Shown here one piece after another: positions 1-8,591 of a stretch of 64,000 nucleotides of DNA. The stretch comes from Marinobacter excellens HL-55 (GTDB lineage: Bacteria; Pseudomonadota; Gammaproteobacteria; Pseudomonadales; Oleiphilaceae): positions 239,590 through 303,589 of the forward strand of contig LJZQ01000001.1 of assembly GCA_001314845.1 (NCBI GenBank), written 5' to 3'. Position 1 is the first letter of the stretch. The number at the start of each line of letters is the position of its first letter. The notes under the pieces are model-generated. The model was not told where the DNA came from and ran no database searches. It saw only the letters and a list, made by a program, of their open reading frames with translations. The translations under genes were made by a program, and so were the position numbers.

Positions 1-355
1 ACAGCACAAAGGCAACCGCGCCCTCAATCTGGCCTTCGTCGTCGTAATAGGGCAGACGTGTGACCACTAGCTGCTGCCGGTTGTGCTCCATGATATCCAG
101 TAGCAGCGGCTTGCCGGTTTCGACCACCTCTGGCATTCGGGTTTGCGGGATGACCTGGCGCACCGGCTTGCCGACAGCAATGGACGGATCGGCAAGCCCA
201 AGAAGATGGGAATAACTGGCATTGATCCAGGTGATCCGGGACTGCCGGTCGACCGCGATGGCGCCGGCACTGGCGGCCTCGAACATCGGGAACAAGGCTT
301 CGATAAGATCCCGGGTCAGACCCTTTTTGTTGTTATCGCTGAACAGCTTCGTCAT
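1..355 (-). CDS. PAS-domain regulator, N-terminal part (cut by window edge)
   Basis: The frame is open from an ATG at 355 to the left edge and reads MTKLFSDNNKKGLTRDLIEA, followed by a PAS-like segment (GAIAVDRQSRITWINASYSHLLG, then VTRLPYYDDEGQIEGAVAFVL). The ASAGAIAVD and ITWIN motifs are typical of a ligand- or redox-sensing PAS fold. The sequence resembles the N-terminus of PAS-containing sigma-54-dependent activators, but the AAA+ and DNA-binding domains lie outside the window, so a PAS histidine kinase or diguanylate cyclase is equally possible. An in-frame ATG at 370 would add five residues. Neither start has a strong ribosome binding site. The ORF-track entries here are shadows in other frames. 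Confidence 0.6.
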   Translation of the reverse strand, partial: MTKLFSDNNKKGLTRDLIEALFPMFEAASAGAIAVDRQSRITWINASYSHLLGLADPSIAVGKPVRQVIPQTRMPEVVETGKPLLLDIMEHNRQQLVVTRLPYYDDEGQIEGAVAFVL

Positions 356-526
356 GCACCGCGCACTCATGTGTCGTAAACAGGGAATGGTGAGAGTCAC
401 AGGCGTCCGGATTTCCGGACGCTGTCCCCAGAGTATAGAAAGCTCAAGGCAACACCGCCACATCCAGCACTGACAATTCCTCGTATCTGATACAGGCCTC
501 AATCATCCGGCACGGAGTCGCCACAT

Positions 527-1420
527 TTGAAAATACCCACGCCCAAACAACTGATGACCCTTATTCCCGCGACGCTGATATGGCTGTCGGGCTGCGCCAG
601 CCACAGCCCCACACCGGCTCAATCGGCGGATATGCCCGAGACCCGCTTTGACGTGCATCCCTCCATCAGCTTTTCACCGGAAACATGGCCACAAGAGCTA
701 TTCGCAGACCTTTACGTGCCTGCCATAGCGGGCGAAGCCCCGGTCGTTCTGATGGCCCATGGGGGCGGCTGGGAACGGCGTTCGCGAGCTGACATGACCT
801 CGGTAGCCGAGGCGCTGGCAAGCCAGGGTTTTGCGGTCTTGAACGTGGATTACCGGTTTGCACCTGAATACACCTTCCCGGCACAACTGCACGATTTACA
901 GGTGGCCCGGCAGTGGATCCGGCAGCATGCCGAACACTATGGACTGGATGCCAACAGGGTCAGTGGTTTCGGGTTTTCTTCGGGCGCCCACCTGATGGCA
1001 CTGCTGGCAACTGTTGCCAGTACTGACAGTGATCTGAACACGCCCCATGGCGGCCCGGATACCAGGCTTCAGGCTGTGGTGGCGGGTGGTTTGCCGTCAG
1101 ACCTTCCGGCGTTCGGTTCCGGCAAGCTACTGCGGCAATTTCTGGGGAGTGACCTGAAGGCAAACCCTGAGCGCTATCAACAGGCCTCTCCAATCAGCCA
1201 CGTCAGTGCGTCAACACCGCCGTTTTTCCTGTTTCATGGCACCATGGACATGCTGGTGCCCTTTGCGCAGGCCGAGCGGTTCGCGCAAGTCCTTGCCGAT
1301 AATGGCGTTTATCACGAAGTCTACAAGATGCATTTGCGCGGGCATGTCACCAGTTTTTTGACCGCAGGCAACGCAGTTGAAAGGGCAGCACAGTTTCTGG
1401 CCAGGCAACAGGACCAGTAA
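527..1420 (+). CDS. Alpha/beta hydrolase lipoprotein (BD-FAE/esterase-like)
   Basis: 297-residue secreted esterase/lipase-type hydrolase. The N-terminus is a lipoprotein signal ending in a lipobox (IWLSGC, Cys about residue 23), so the protein is probably membrane-anchored in the envelope. The oxyanion-hole motif HGGGW is at about residues 79-83, the nucleophile elbow GFSSGAH (GxSxG) at about 148, and a late HGTMDMLVP Asp segment and an RGHVTS His complete a Ser-Asp-His triad. This arrangement is typical of the BD-FAE / HSL-like carboxylesterase group; the substrate cannot be read from sequence. The TTG start at 527 is used because GGAG lies about ten bases upstream and the signal peptide starts there; an ATG at codon 10 would shorten the signal. 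It converges on the next gene, and the two stop codons abut. Confidence 0.8.
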   Translation: MKIPTPKQLMTLIPATLIWLSGCASHSPTPAQSADMPETRFDVHPSISFSPETWPQELFADLYVPAIAGEAPVVLMAHGGGWERRSRADMTSVAEALASQGFAVLNVDYRFAPEYTFPAQLHDLQVARQWIRQHAEHYGLDANRVSGFGFSSGAHLMALLATVASTDSDLNTPHGGPDTRLQAVVAGGLPSDLPAFGSGKLLRQFLGSDLKANPERYQQASPISHVSASTPPFFLFHGTMDMLVPFAQAERFAQVLADNGVYHEVYKMHLRGHVTSFLTAGNAVERAAQFLARQQDQ

Positions 1421-1783
1421 TTAGCCAAGCCGGATAAACGGCAGCAGACTGAAACTGGCAATCACCAGAATCGCCAGGCAGGCCGCCAGGGTTCTCAGCG
1501 GTTGCCGCCGAAGCATGGACCAGACCCCGCCAACCTCGCCACGGGCACGTTGTTCCTCATAGGCCTGACGTTTGCTTTCGAATCGTTGCTGCTGGTAAGA
1601 CTCCAGCAATGCCTTGGCCCGAGCCGCCTCACCGTCGTCGTGCACCCAAAAGCCACCCATGCTGATGCCCCAGCGGCTTGGCGGGGTCTCGTAGTAGCGC
1701 ACCTCATGCTCTTCAAACAAGGCACGGATGTCGTCTGCCTCGTCATCGGGCACATTGCGCAGATTCATCAGATGGTGGGGCAT
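1421..1783 (-). CDS. DUF6164 family protein with C-terminal membrane anchor
   Basis: 120-residue protein with an N-terminal soluble domain beginning MPHHLMNLRNVPDDEADDIR, a charged middle (QQQRFESKRQAYEEQRAR) and a single C-terminal hydrophobic helix (TLAACLAILVIASFSLLPFI). The NLRNVPDDEADDIRALF and PPSRWGISMGGFWV segments match what I recall of the DUF6164 family, whose function is unknown. The predicted topology is tail-anchored in the inner membrane with the bulk in the cytoplasm. The start at 1783 has GGGAAG about five bases upstream. The gene is convergent with the hydrolase and divergent from the DUF2868 gene. Confidence 0.7.
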   Translation of the reverse strand: MPHHLMNLRNVPDDEADDIRALFEEHEVRYYETPPSRWGISMGGFWVHDDGEAARAKALLESYQQQRFESKRQAYEEQRARGEVGGVWSMLRRQPLRTLAACLAILVIASFSLLPFIRLG

Positions 1784-1866
1784 AGGGCTTCCCGGCTGGC
1801 TTCATGAAGGTTATTGGCTATATCCTAGCAGGAAAGCAAATCCGACCGAATTCATCAGGACACTGC

Positions 1867-3282
1867 ATGAGCCACAACCCCCTTCGTCTGCTGCTGGATT
1901 TTGATGACCGTATCCAGCGCGACAGGGATCAAGCCCCGGCTTTTCTGCACCGCCGTGACCGGCGTTTTGCGCTGGACTGCCAGCAGCAGGGCATCCGCCC
2001 GGATGCCGCCGCCTGGCTGCAACAGATGGCGCGGCTCAGTGGTCCCGGCAATGGCCGGCAGGCCGGCAAGGACATCGAGCAACGGTGGCGGCGAATCCAC
2101 GGCGGTTTTGTCGTGGCCGGGGCAATGTTCGGCATTCTCATGATGGCCGGACTGCTGTTCTACGACGGTGGCCAACGCATCAACATGACCGTGCTACTGG
2201 CGTTTGTACTGTTGCAACTGTTACTGGCGGCGGCCACCACGGTGCAGGCGCTGGCGGGCTGGCAACCCTGGGGCTGGCTGCAACGGCGTCTGCAGAAGCA
2301 GCCGCCGGGGCAAACTCTGGCGCGACTGCAACCGCTCCTGATGGCCAGGGCGGCCCACACCGGCGGCACCGCCTTCGCCACCACCGGGCTACTCACCTTG
2401 CTGGTACTGCTGGTCGTTCAGGATCTGGCCTTTGGCTGGAGCACCACACTGGACACCGCGGCCCAGGGCTATCACGCCCTGATTCAGGCCATAGCCACCC
2501 CCTGGGGCTGGCTATGGCCGGCAGCGGTGCCATCGCAGGATCTGATTGAGGCCACACGCTTTTTCCGTGCCGCCCCGGCCAGCCCAACAACCACCCCGGC
2601 GGCCCAGTGGGGGCAATGGTGGCCCTTCGCCGTGATGTTATGGCTGACCTGGGTGCTGATCCCCCGACTGCTTTTGCTGGCCTTCAGCCACTGGCTGGTT
2701 CGGCACAGGAGCAATGACCTGCTGCAGCGCCATCCCGGAATGCAGGCGCTGGCCTGGCGTATGGAAACCCCGACGCTGGATACCGGCAACCAGCACAACG
2801 ACGCCGGTGATCTGCCCGACACCAGCACCCGCACCACGCCGGTGGCGCTGTCCGATGCCCGCCATATCGTCTGTTGGGCCGGCGCGGGCGAACCGGAACT
2901 GCCCCAGCCATTGCTGGGCGATGGCGCCACGGCACTCAAAGCCGGCGGACGGGCATCTCTGGCCGAGGATGACCAGGTGCTGACCACGCTCGCCAGCAAG
3001 CTCGCCCGGGACCCGTCTCCGGCCATTGTCGTGGTTACCCGCAGCTGGGAACCGCCAACCGGCGAGCTGCATGACTTTCTGGACCATGCACGGGCACAAT
3101 GGCCCGCGAACACCCGAGTACTCATTCTGCCCCTGGCCGCCAACGCCAACGAGGCTCCGGCCAACCACCTGATCCAGCCGTGGCTGCGCTTTACCGAGCG
3201 CCTGCCGACAGGTTTTACTCAGGTCGCTCTGCTGCCCTCCTTACCGGACAATCCTTACCAAACCGGTGCTGAACAACCATGA
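1867..3282 (+). CDS. DUF2868 membrane protein
   Basis: The ORF track starts at 1804, but the ATG at 1867 (MSHNPLRLLLDFDDRIQRDRDQ) is the more family-like start and gives 471 residues. An N-terminal soluble part is followed by hydrophobic segments (FVVAGAMFGILMMAGLLFY, MTVLLAFVLLQLLLAAATTV, TTGLLTLLVLLVVQDLAFGW, FAVMLWLTWVLIPRLLLLAF), so about four transmembrane helices, then a cytoplasmic C-terminal domain of about 200 residues. This matches DUF2868 as I know it. Its last codon overlaps the ATG of the downstream DUF3482 GTPase by four bases (ATGA), so the two are translationally coupled and likely act together. Function is unknown; a membrane partner for the GTPase is an inference. Confidence 0.75.
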   Translation: MSHNPLRLLLDFDDRIQRDRDQAPAFLHRRDRRFALDCQQQGIRPDAAAWLQQMARLSGPGNGRQAGKDIEQRWRRIHGGFVVAGAMFGILMMAGLLFYDGGQRINMTVLLAFVLLQLLLAAATTVQALAGWQPWGWLQRRLQKQPPGQTLARLQPLLMARAAHTGGTAFATTGLLTLLVLLVVQDLAFGWSTTLDTAAQGYHALIQAIATPWGWLWPAAVPSQDLIEATRFFRAAPASPTTTPAAQWGQWWPFAVMLWLTWVLIPRLLLLAFSHWLVRHRSNDLLQRHPGMQALAWRMETPTLDTGNQHNDAGDLPDTSTRTTPVALSDARHIVCWAGAGEPELPQPLLGDGATALKAGGRASLAEDDQVLTTLASKLARDPSPAIVVVTRSWEPPTGELHDFLDHARAQWPANTRVLILPLAANANEAPANHLIQPWLRFTERLPTGFTQVALLPSLPDNPYQTGAEQP

Positions 3283-4709
3283 CTCAACAACCGTTATTTG
3301 CGGTGGTCGGCCACCCGAACAAAGGCAAATCCAGCGTGGTGGCCACCCTGTCCCAGAACGATGCCATTGCCATCGCACTGGAGCCCGGCACCACCCGGGC
3401 CCGTCAGGCCTACCCACTCAGCGTCGACGGCAGGCAGCTCTACACCCTGGTCGACACGCCGGGCTTTCAGAGGCCCCGGCGAGTGCTGCAGTGGCTCGAA
3501 GCCCACAGTCTGTCCGCCTCTGACCACCCGGAAACGGTGCGGGCCTTTGTACTGCAACACCGGGGCGATGATCGTTATGTGGATGAATGTGAGCTGCTGA
3601 CACCGATTATCGAAGGGGCCGGCATCATCTACGTGGTCGATGGCTCGGTGCCCTACAGTGCCGAACACGAGGCGGAAATGAACATCCTCCGCTGGAGCGG
3701 CCGCCCCAGCCTGGCTCTGATCAACAGTATTGGGGATGACGACTACAGCGACACCTGGCAATCCGCACTCGGCCAGTTCTTTCAGGTTGTCCGCAAGTTT
3801 GACGCCGTTCGCGCCCCTTTCGAGCAACATCTCAGCTTGCTGAAAGCCTTCGGGCAGCTGGAGCCGGACTGGGAGCAGACGCTGGCTCAGGCTACGGACT
3901 TGCTGGCCCAGCAGCGACACCAACGCCGGCACCAGGCCGCCAGCCTGATTGCGCGGGCGCTGGAAGACATGATGGCCTATCAAGAGCGGCGTACGCTGAC
4001 CCTCGATCAGGTCGCCGGCACCAGCGATGCGTCACTGGCAGAAACACTTCGAGACCGCTGGTACCAACACCAGCGCAAGCGCGAACAGACCTTGCGGGTA
4101 AACGTTGAGCACCTGTACCAACACCAGCGCATTCAACGCCAGGAAGCGGAACTGGCGTGGGCCAGCCAGCACGACCTGTTTTCCGATGACACCCGCAACC
4201 ACTGGGCGGTGAGCAAGAAATACCTGGCCGGTGCCGGCTTTGGCGCAGGCGCCATGGGGGGCGCTGGCATCGACGCCGCGACCTTCGGCAGCTCTCTGGG
4301 CGCCGGGGCCCTGGTAGGCGGGCTGATCGGCGCCGCCGGCAGTTATTTTTACGGCGATCGACTGATCCTGCCGGCACTCCGTATCGGCCCACTCAAAGAT
4401 GGCCTGAAATCCGCCAGTTTCGGACCTGTACAAGACAGCCAGTTTGGCTATGTTGTATTGGGCAGAGCAGTGGATCACTGGTGGCACATCAGCCATCGCA
4501 ACCACGCCGGCCGGGATCTGCTGGAACTCGAGCCCGCTGATCAGCATTGGCTGGAACGGCTGGATAAAAGCAGTCGCCGGGAGATTCAGAAAGCCTTCGA
4601 CCGGTGCCGGAAACAAAAGCCTCTCAGCCATCAGCAACGCCACAATCTGGCGTCTGCCATCGAGCAGTCTTTGGCGGTCTACGACGATTGGCGGTTGAAT
4701 CGGCCGTAA
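3279..4709 (+). CDS. DUF3482-type GTPase
   Basis: 476-residue protein with an N-terminal Era/HSR1-like G domain: P-loop GHPNKGKSS (G1) at about residue 11, a conserved Thr in the GTTRARQ segment (G2), and DTPGFQRP (G3). The usual NKxD specificity motif (G4) is replaced by NSIGDDDYS, so guanine recognition may be unusual. The C-terminal half carries a glycine/alanine-rich hydrophobic hairpin (AGAGFGAGAMGGAGIDAATF, then GALVGGLIGAAGSYFYG), probably membrane-associated, flanked by DUF3482-like sequence. It overlaps the DUF2868 gene by four bases. Role unknown; the pair probably forms a membrane-associated GTPase system. Confidence 0.75.
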   Translation: MTQQPLFAVVGHPNKGKSSVVATLSQNDAIAIALEPGTTRARQAYPLSVDGRQLYTLVDTPGFQRPRRVLQWLEAHSLSASDHPETVRAFVLQHRGDDRYVDECELLTPIIEGAGIIYVVDGSVPYSAEHEAEMNILRWSGRPSLALINSIGDDDYSDTWQSALGQFFQVVRKFDAVRAPFEQHLSLLKAFGQLEPDWEQTLAQATDLLAQQRHQRRHQAASLIARALEDMMAYQERRTLTLDQVAGTSDASLAETLRDRWYQHQRKREQTLRVNVEHLYQHQRIQRQEAELAWASQHDLFSDDTRNHWAVSKKYLAGAGFGAGAMGGAGIDAATFGSSLGAGALVGGLIGAAGSYFYGDRLILPALRIGPLKDGLKSASFGPVQDSQFGYVVLGRAVDHWWHISHRNHAGRDLLELEPADQHWLERLDKSSRREIQKAFDRCRKQKPLSHQQRHNLASAIEQSLAVYDDWRLNRP

Positions 4710-4725
4710 CCAGCATGTTTATACT
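4695..4725 (+). promoter_or_regulatory. Possible sigma70 promoter for the ectC-like gene
   Basis: A good -10 (TATACT, 4720-4725) follows a TTGAAT -35-like hexamer (4695-4700) with a long 19-base spacer. It lies across the 3' end of the GTPase gene, 35 bases before the ectC-like start. Spacer length makes it tentative. Confidence 0.35.
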
Positions 4726-4759
4726 GTAGGGCTATTCCATCACGAAATGAGGAATGCGA

Positions 4760-5155
4760 ATGAAAATCGTACGTGTGCAAGACATCATGGGTACCGAGCG
4801 CGAAGTCACCGGCCCAGGCTGGACCAGCCGCCGCATGCTGCTGAAAAAAGATGGTATGGGTTTCTCGTTCCACGAGACCATCATCCCTGCGGGCGCCGAG
4901 CTAAACCTCTGGTACAAGCACCATCTGGAAGCGGTTTACTGCGTCGCCGGTAACGGCAAAATCCTGGATAAGGCCACGGGCGAAACCCACGAGATCACCG
5001 ATGGCACCCTCTATGCACTCGACAAGCACGACCAGCATACGCTGTACGGTGGTACCGAAGACATGCGCCTGATCTGCGCCTTCAACCCGCCGGTCACTGG
5101 CCGCGAAGTACACGACGAAGACGGCGCCTACCTGCCGGACACCAGCGAAGGCTGA
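4760..5155 (+). CDS. ectC: Ectoine synthase-like protein (stand-alone EctC)
   Basis: 131-residue cupin-fold protein of the EctC family, which cyclises N-gamma-acetyl-diaminobutyrate to the compatible solute ectoine. The core [26 protein letters not shown] and the C-terminal [17 protein letters not shown] are typical. With this start, Glu57, Tyr85 and His93 fall at the positions I recall for the EctC iron ligands. The ATG at 4760 is chosen over 4754 because GAGGA sits six bases upstream of it. The N-terminus ([18 protein letters not shown]) and the segment [11 protein letters not shown], where classical enzymes have a GTETHIHY-like sequence, look divergent. No ectA, ectB or ectD is adjacent. 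It may be an orphan paralog acting on a related substrate, or the only ectC, separated from its partners. Confidence 0.75.
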   Translation: MKIVRVQDIMGTEREVTGPGWTSRRMLLKKDGMGFSFHETIIPAGAELNLWYKHHLEAVYCVAGNGKILDKATGETHEITDGTLYALDKHDQHTLYGGTEDMRLICAFNPPVTGREVHDEDGAYLPDTSEG

Positions 5156-5166
5156 ACCCGCTGACC

Positions 5167-6357
5167 GTGGCAGATTATTCAGCCGCCACCACACCGCCAC
5201 CGCCAGCCAAGCTGCTGCCGGTGGCGGTGTTGCTTTGGCTGGCCGGCGTTTATCTGAGAATACCCGTGCTGGTAGCGCCACCCCTGGCGCCCTTCATCAG
5301 CGACGAGCTCGGCCTGACCCAGGCACTGACCGGTGCCCTGACCACCCTTCCGATCCTGATGCTGGCGATCGGCGCCATGCCCGGCTCGCTGGCCATTTCC
5401 CGCATCGGCCCCAGAAACACCCTGGCCCTGGCCATGGTTGTCATGGTGATCGGTTCTGCCGGCCGCGGACTGGTGCCGGATACCTTCACCCTGATGGTGG
5501 CCAGCGCCGTCATGGGTTTTGGCGTCGCGATGATGCAACCGGCCCTGCCAGCGCTGTTACCGCGCTGGCTGCAGCCCCACCACCTCGCTCTGGGCTCAGC
5601 CATCTATATGAACGGCATGCTTATGGGCGAATTCATTGGTGCGGGCATCACCCTGCCGGTGCTTATGCCCTTGCTGGATAACAGCTGGCGTGCCACCTTG
5701 CTGGTCTGGTCACTGCCGGCACTGCTGGTGGCGGCTGCGTTGTTTCTTCCCAGGCGCGACCTGGCACGGCCCGTGCGCAGAGGCGCCTGGTTACCGGACT
5801 GGAAGAATCCCCTGACCCTGAAAATCGGCCTGCTACTGGGGCTATCCGGCTCCATGTTTTTTGGCCTGAATGCCTACATGGGCAATTTGCTGCAGCAACA
5901 GGGTCATTTCGAGAAACTGGCGGACGCACTTTTCTGGTATAACTTCGCCCAGGTTCTGGCCTCTCTGGTGATGTTGAAAATGGCCCGAGTGTGGGTGGGC
6001 CGGCGCGGTATCATTGTGCTGATGGCAGCACTGAGCATTACCGGCACCGCGGGCACCCTCGTGCTCGAAGGCTGGCCGGCGATTATCAGCGCAACGTTAA
6101 TGAGTTTTGTCGCCGGCATCCTGCTGATTTTACTGGTTGCCCTGCCACCACTGCTGGTACGCTCGGAAGAAACCGGACGGTTGTCTGCCGGTACGTTTCT
6201 GATCGGTTACACCCTGGCATTTTCAGTACCCATGATCGGCGGCGTCATTGCCGACTGGACCGGCGATATCCGCCATGCCGTCATGGTCATGGTCGGCTAC
6301 AGCCTGCTGGTGCTGCCGGTGGCTCTGACCCTGGATTTACGCCGCCGTGCAGACTGA
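5167..6357 (+). CDS. CynX/NimT-family MFS transporter
   Basis: 396-residue inner-membrane carrier with about 12 hydrophobic helices. The opening YLRIPVLVAPPLAPFISDELGLT, the RIGPRNTLALAM loop and LPALLPRWLQP are characteristic of the cyanate/nitroimidazole-type (CynX/NimT) branch of the major facilitator superfamily. The GTG at 5167 is the first in-frame start, with a weak GAAGG about 15 bases upstream, so the exact start is uncertain. It begins 11 bases after the ectC-like gene and is probably co-transcribed. That pairing hints at uptake or export of a solute related to the EctC-like enzyme, but this is inference; substrates cannot be assigned from sequence. Confidence 0.75.
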   Translation: MADYSAATTPPPPAKLLPVAVLLWLAGVYLRIPVLVAPPLAPFISDELGLTQALTGALTTLPILMLAIGAMPGSLAISRIGPRNTLALAMVVMVIGSAGRGLVPDTFTLMVASAVMGFGVAMMQPALPALLPRWLQPHHLALGSAIYMNGMLMGEFIGAGITLPVLMPLLDNSWRATLLVWSLPALLVAAALFLPRRDLARPVRRGAWLPDWKNPLTLKIGLLLGLSGSMFFGLNAYMGNLLQQQGHFEKLADALFWYNFAQVLASLVMLKMARVWVGRRGIIVLMAALSITGTAGTLVLEGWPAIISATLMSFVAGILLILLVALPPLLVRSEETGRLSAGTFLIGYTLAFSVPMIGGVIADWTGDIRHAVMVMVGYSLLVLPVALTLDLRRRAD

Positions 6358-6423
6358 GCGTTCATCTATCAATGCACCGGTAACGTACAACACCTCTTGT
6401 AGTTATTGCCACACAAGGACCCT

Positions 6424-8505
6424 GTGTTGAAACTGGCCACCCTGATAAATCAGCTTGCCGACGAGCAGACCAGTGCACTGAAAACCCTGAGCCTGGTGGT
6501 CGACTGGATTCGCCCGCATCGGGGCGAAACCGTACACAACGCCATCGACCGGATGAAACAGCTCGACGGAGCCCTGACCGAGAACCTGGATGTCCACCTG
6601 GCGATTGCCGGCCGGATGCAGGAATGGCTCGATCAGGCCCAGTTTTTCCAGCTACTGTCCGGACTGGGCCTGTATTCCCGTCGCGGCTTCGTGAAAGAGA
6701 TCGGCGAACGTCTTTACGAACGCATCAACCCGGCGCCGAAAGACCGCAATAACGTCAAAAGCGTGCTGTTTGTGGTGTTTCACCGCAAAGACGACGCCGA
6801 GTGGATACACCAGATCCCGGACGAGGCACTGCTGCGGCTGCTGACCACGCTCTGGCACTTTTCTCCGCCTGCACTTGAGCGCACTCGCCACCGAATCTAC
6901 AGCCAGATGCTCAACGCCCTGGAAATGCTGTCTATCTGGGTCGCCGCCGAGGAGCTCGAACCCAATATTTTGCGACTGAATCCGAAGATTATTGATCGGG
7001 AATCGGCCTTTGTCGCCTTGCAAAGGGAGATCGCGGCGCTGGTTCAATCCTGGAACCATGCCCTGCAACACCAACAGGACGTTGAGCAGGATGACGCCCA
7101 CGCCCGGGTACTGATCGAACAATGCCGTGAAGAAATCGGTCGGCTGCAGCGCAAATCGGTTACCGCCGGCTCGACCATGGCCCTGACCCATCTGCTAGAG
7201 CGCTTGCACCAGACTCTGGATCGCATTGAACACCTGCTGGATATCATGGACCCGGAAGATCCGGTCAAAGGCCTTAAGCGTTCGGTAGAGCTGTTCAAAA
7301 GCCTGGTGCAGGCCAGCGCTGAACGCCATGGCGTCAGAGCCTTGTGGCGCGCCAATCTGCGGCTGATGTCGCGCAGTGTCACCGAAAACGCCAGCGACCA
7401 CGGCGAGCACTATATTGCCGGCAGTCGCAAAGAATACCTGGCCATGCTGGCCTCTGGCGCCGGTGGCGGCTTCATCATCGCCTTTATGGCGCTGATCAAA
7501 ATTCAGATCCTGCAACTGGAACTGACCGAAGGTTGGCAGACCCTCTGGGTCAGCCTCAATTACGGCATCGGTTTCATGATTATCCACATACTGCATTGCA
7601 CCGTGGCCACCAAACAGCCTGCCATGACCGCCGCCAGCATTGCAGAAAAAGTAGAGCAGGGAGAGCAGGGCCGGGCCAACGCCCGCAAACTGGCTGAACT
7701 CCTGGTTCGAGTGGGCCGCACCCAACTGATCGCCATCATCGGCAACGTCGCTGTCGCCCTGTCGGTAGCCTTTGCCATTGGCTGGGCCTACACCCATGCT
7801 CAGGGCACACCTCTGGTCAGCACCGAACGATACGACTATATGCTGGCCGGCATTCATCCCTGGCAAAGCCTGGCTTTGATGTATGCAGCCATTGCCGGGG
7901 TCTGGCTGTTCGTGTCCGGCCTAGTGGCCGGTTACTTCGACAACCGCGCTGCCTACCTGAATCTGGCCGCGCGGCTGGAACAACACCCGTTGTTGCGGCC
8001 CCTGATGACCCCGGAAACCCGCGCCCGTTTTGGCGCCTACGTGGCCGAGCACTACGGCGCCCTGGCCAGTAACTTTGTCTTCGGTGTGTTGCTCGGCGTT
8101 ACCGGATATATCGGCTACTTGCTCAACCTGCCCATCGACATCCGCCACGTAGCCTTCTCATCGGCCGACGTCGGCTACGCCATGTCGGTATTCATTCCCG
8201 GCGCCCGTGAATTCGCCCTGTTCACCCTGTTTGCCCTGATGATCGGTGGGGTCAATCTGGTGGTCAGCTTCACCTTGGCCCTGAACGTCGCTCTCCGGGC
8301 CAGAAACACCCGGGTGTCGAGCTTCTCGAAGCTTATCAAAGCCTGGTTTATGGTGATCAAAGAGAATCCCATGGCCATGGTCTATCCGCCCAGAGATCCG
8401 GTACCCGTGCCAGACGAACCCGCCGGACCACAGCCCACCCCGGAACAAAGCCAACAGGCCAAAACCGACGACAAGGCAAGGCGGCACAAAGCCCTGGAAA
8501 AATAA
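6424..8505 (+). CDS. Gcr-family (COG4389) 'site-specific recombinase'-annotated membrane protein
   Basis: About 693 residues. The N-terminal half is soluble and helical; the C-terminal half has several long hydrophobic helices (YLAMLASGAGGGFIIAFMAL, LIAIIGNVAVALSVAFAIGW, SLALMYAAIAGVWLFVSGL, NFVFGVLLGVTGYIGYLL, FALFTLFALMIGGVNLVVSF). The sequence matches the family commonly labelled site-specific recombinase Gcr, but I see no recombinase catalytic motif and the topology is that of a polytopic membrane protein, so the name should not be taken literally. The ORF-track TTG at 6406 lies upstream of an AAGGA ribosome binding site; the GTG at 6424 or TTG at 6427 just after it is the more likely start. 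The tail is proline/glutamine-rich. Confidence 0.7.
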   Translation: MLKLATLINQLADEQTSALKTLSLVVDWIRPHRGETVHNAIDRMKQLDGALTENLDVHLAIAGRMQEWLDQAQFFQLLSGLGLYSRRGFVKEIGERLYERINPAPKDRNNVKSVLFVVFHRKDDAEWIHQIPDEALLRLLTTLWHFSPPALERTRHRIYSQMLNALEMLSIWVAAEELEPNILRLNPKIIDRESAFVALQREIAALVQSWNHALQHQQDVEQDDAHARVLIEQCREEIGRLQRKSVTAGSTMALTHLLERLHQTLDRIEHLLDIMDPEDPVKGLKRSVELFKSLVQASAERHGVRALWRANLRLMSRSVTENASDHGEHYIAGSRKEYLAMLASGAGGGFIIAFMALIKIQILQLELTEGWQTLWVSLNYGIGFMIIHILHCTVATKQPAMTAASIAEKVEQGEQGRANARKLAELLVRVGRTQLIAIIGNVAVALSVAFAIGWAYTHAQGTPLVSTERYDYMLAGIHPWQSLALMYAAIAGVWLFVSGLVAGYFDNRAAYLNLAARLEQHPLLRPLMTPETRARFGAYVAEHYGALASNFVFGVLLGVTGYIGYLLNLPIDIRHVAFSSADVGYAMSVFIPGAREFALFTLFALMIGGVNLVVSFTLALNVALRARNTRVSSFSKLIKAWFMVIKENPMAMVYPPRDPVPVPDEPAGPQPTPEQSQQAKTDDKARRHKALEK

Positions 8506-8591
8506 AAAGGGCCGCCGAAGAGACCCAGACAACCATCAAACCCGATCAAACCAAACCCCACTCAAAAGCCAGATGGCGGTGGGGAACGGCG

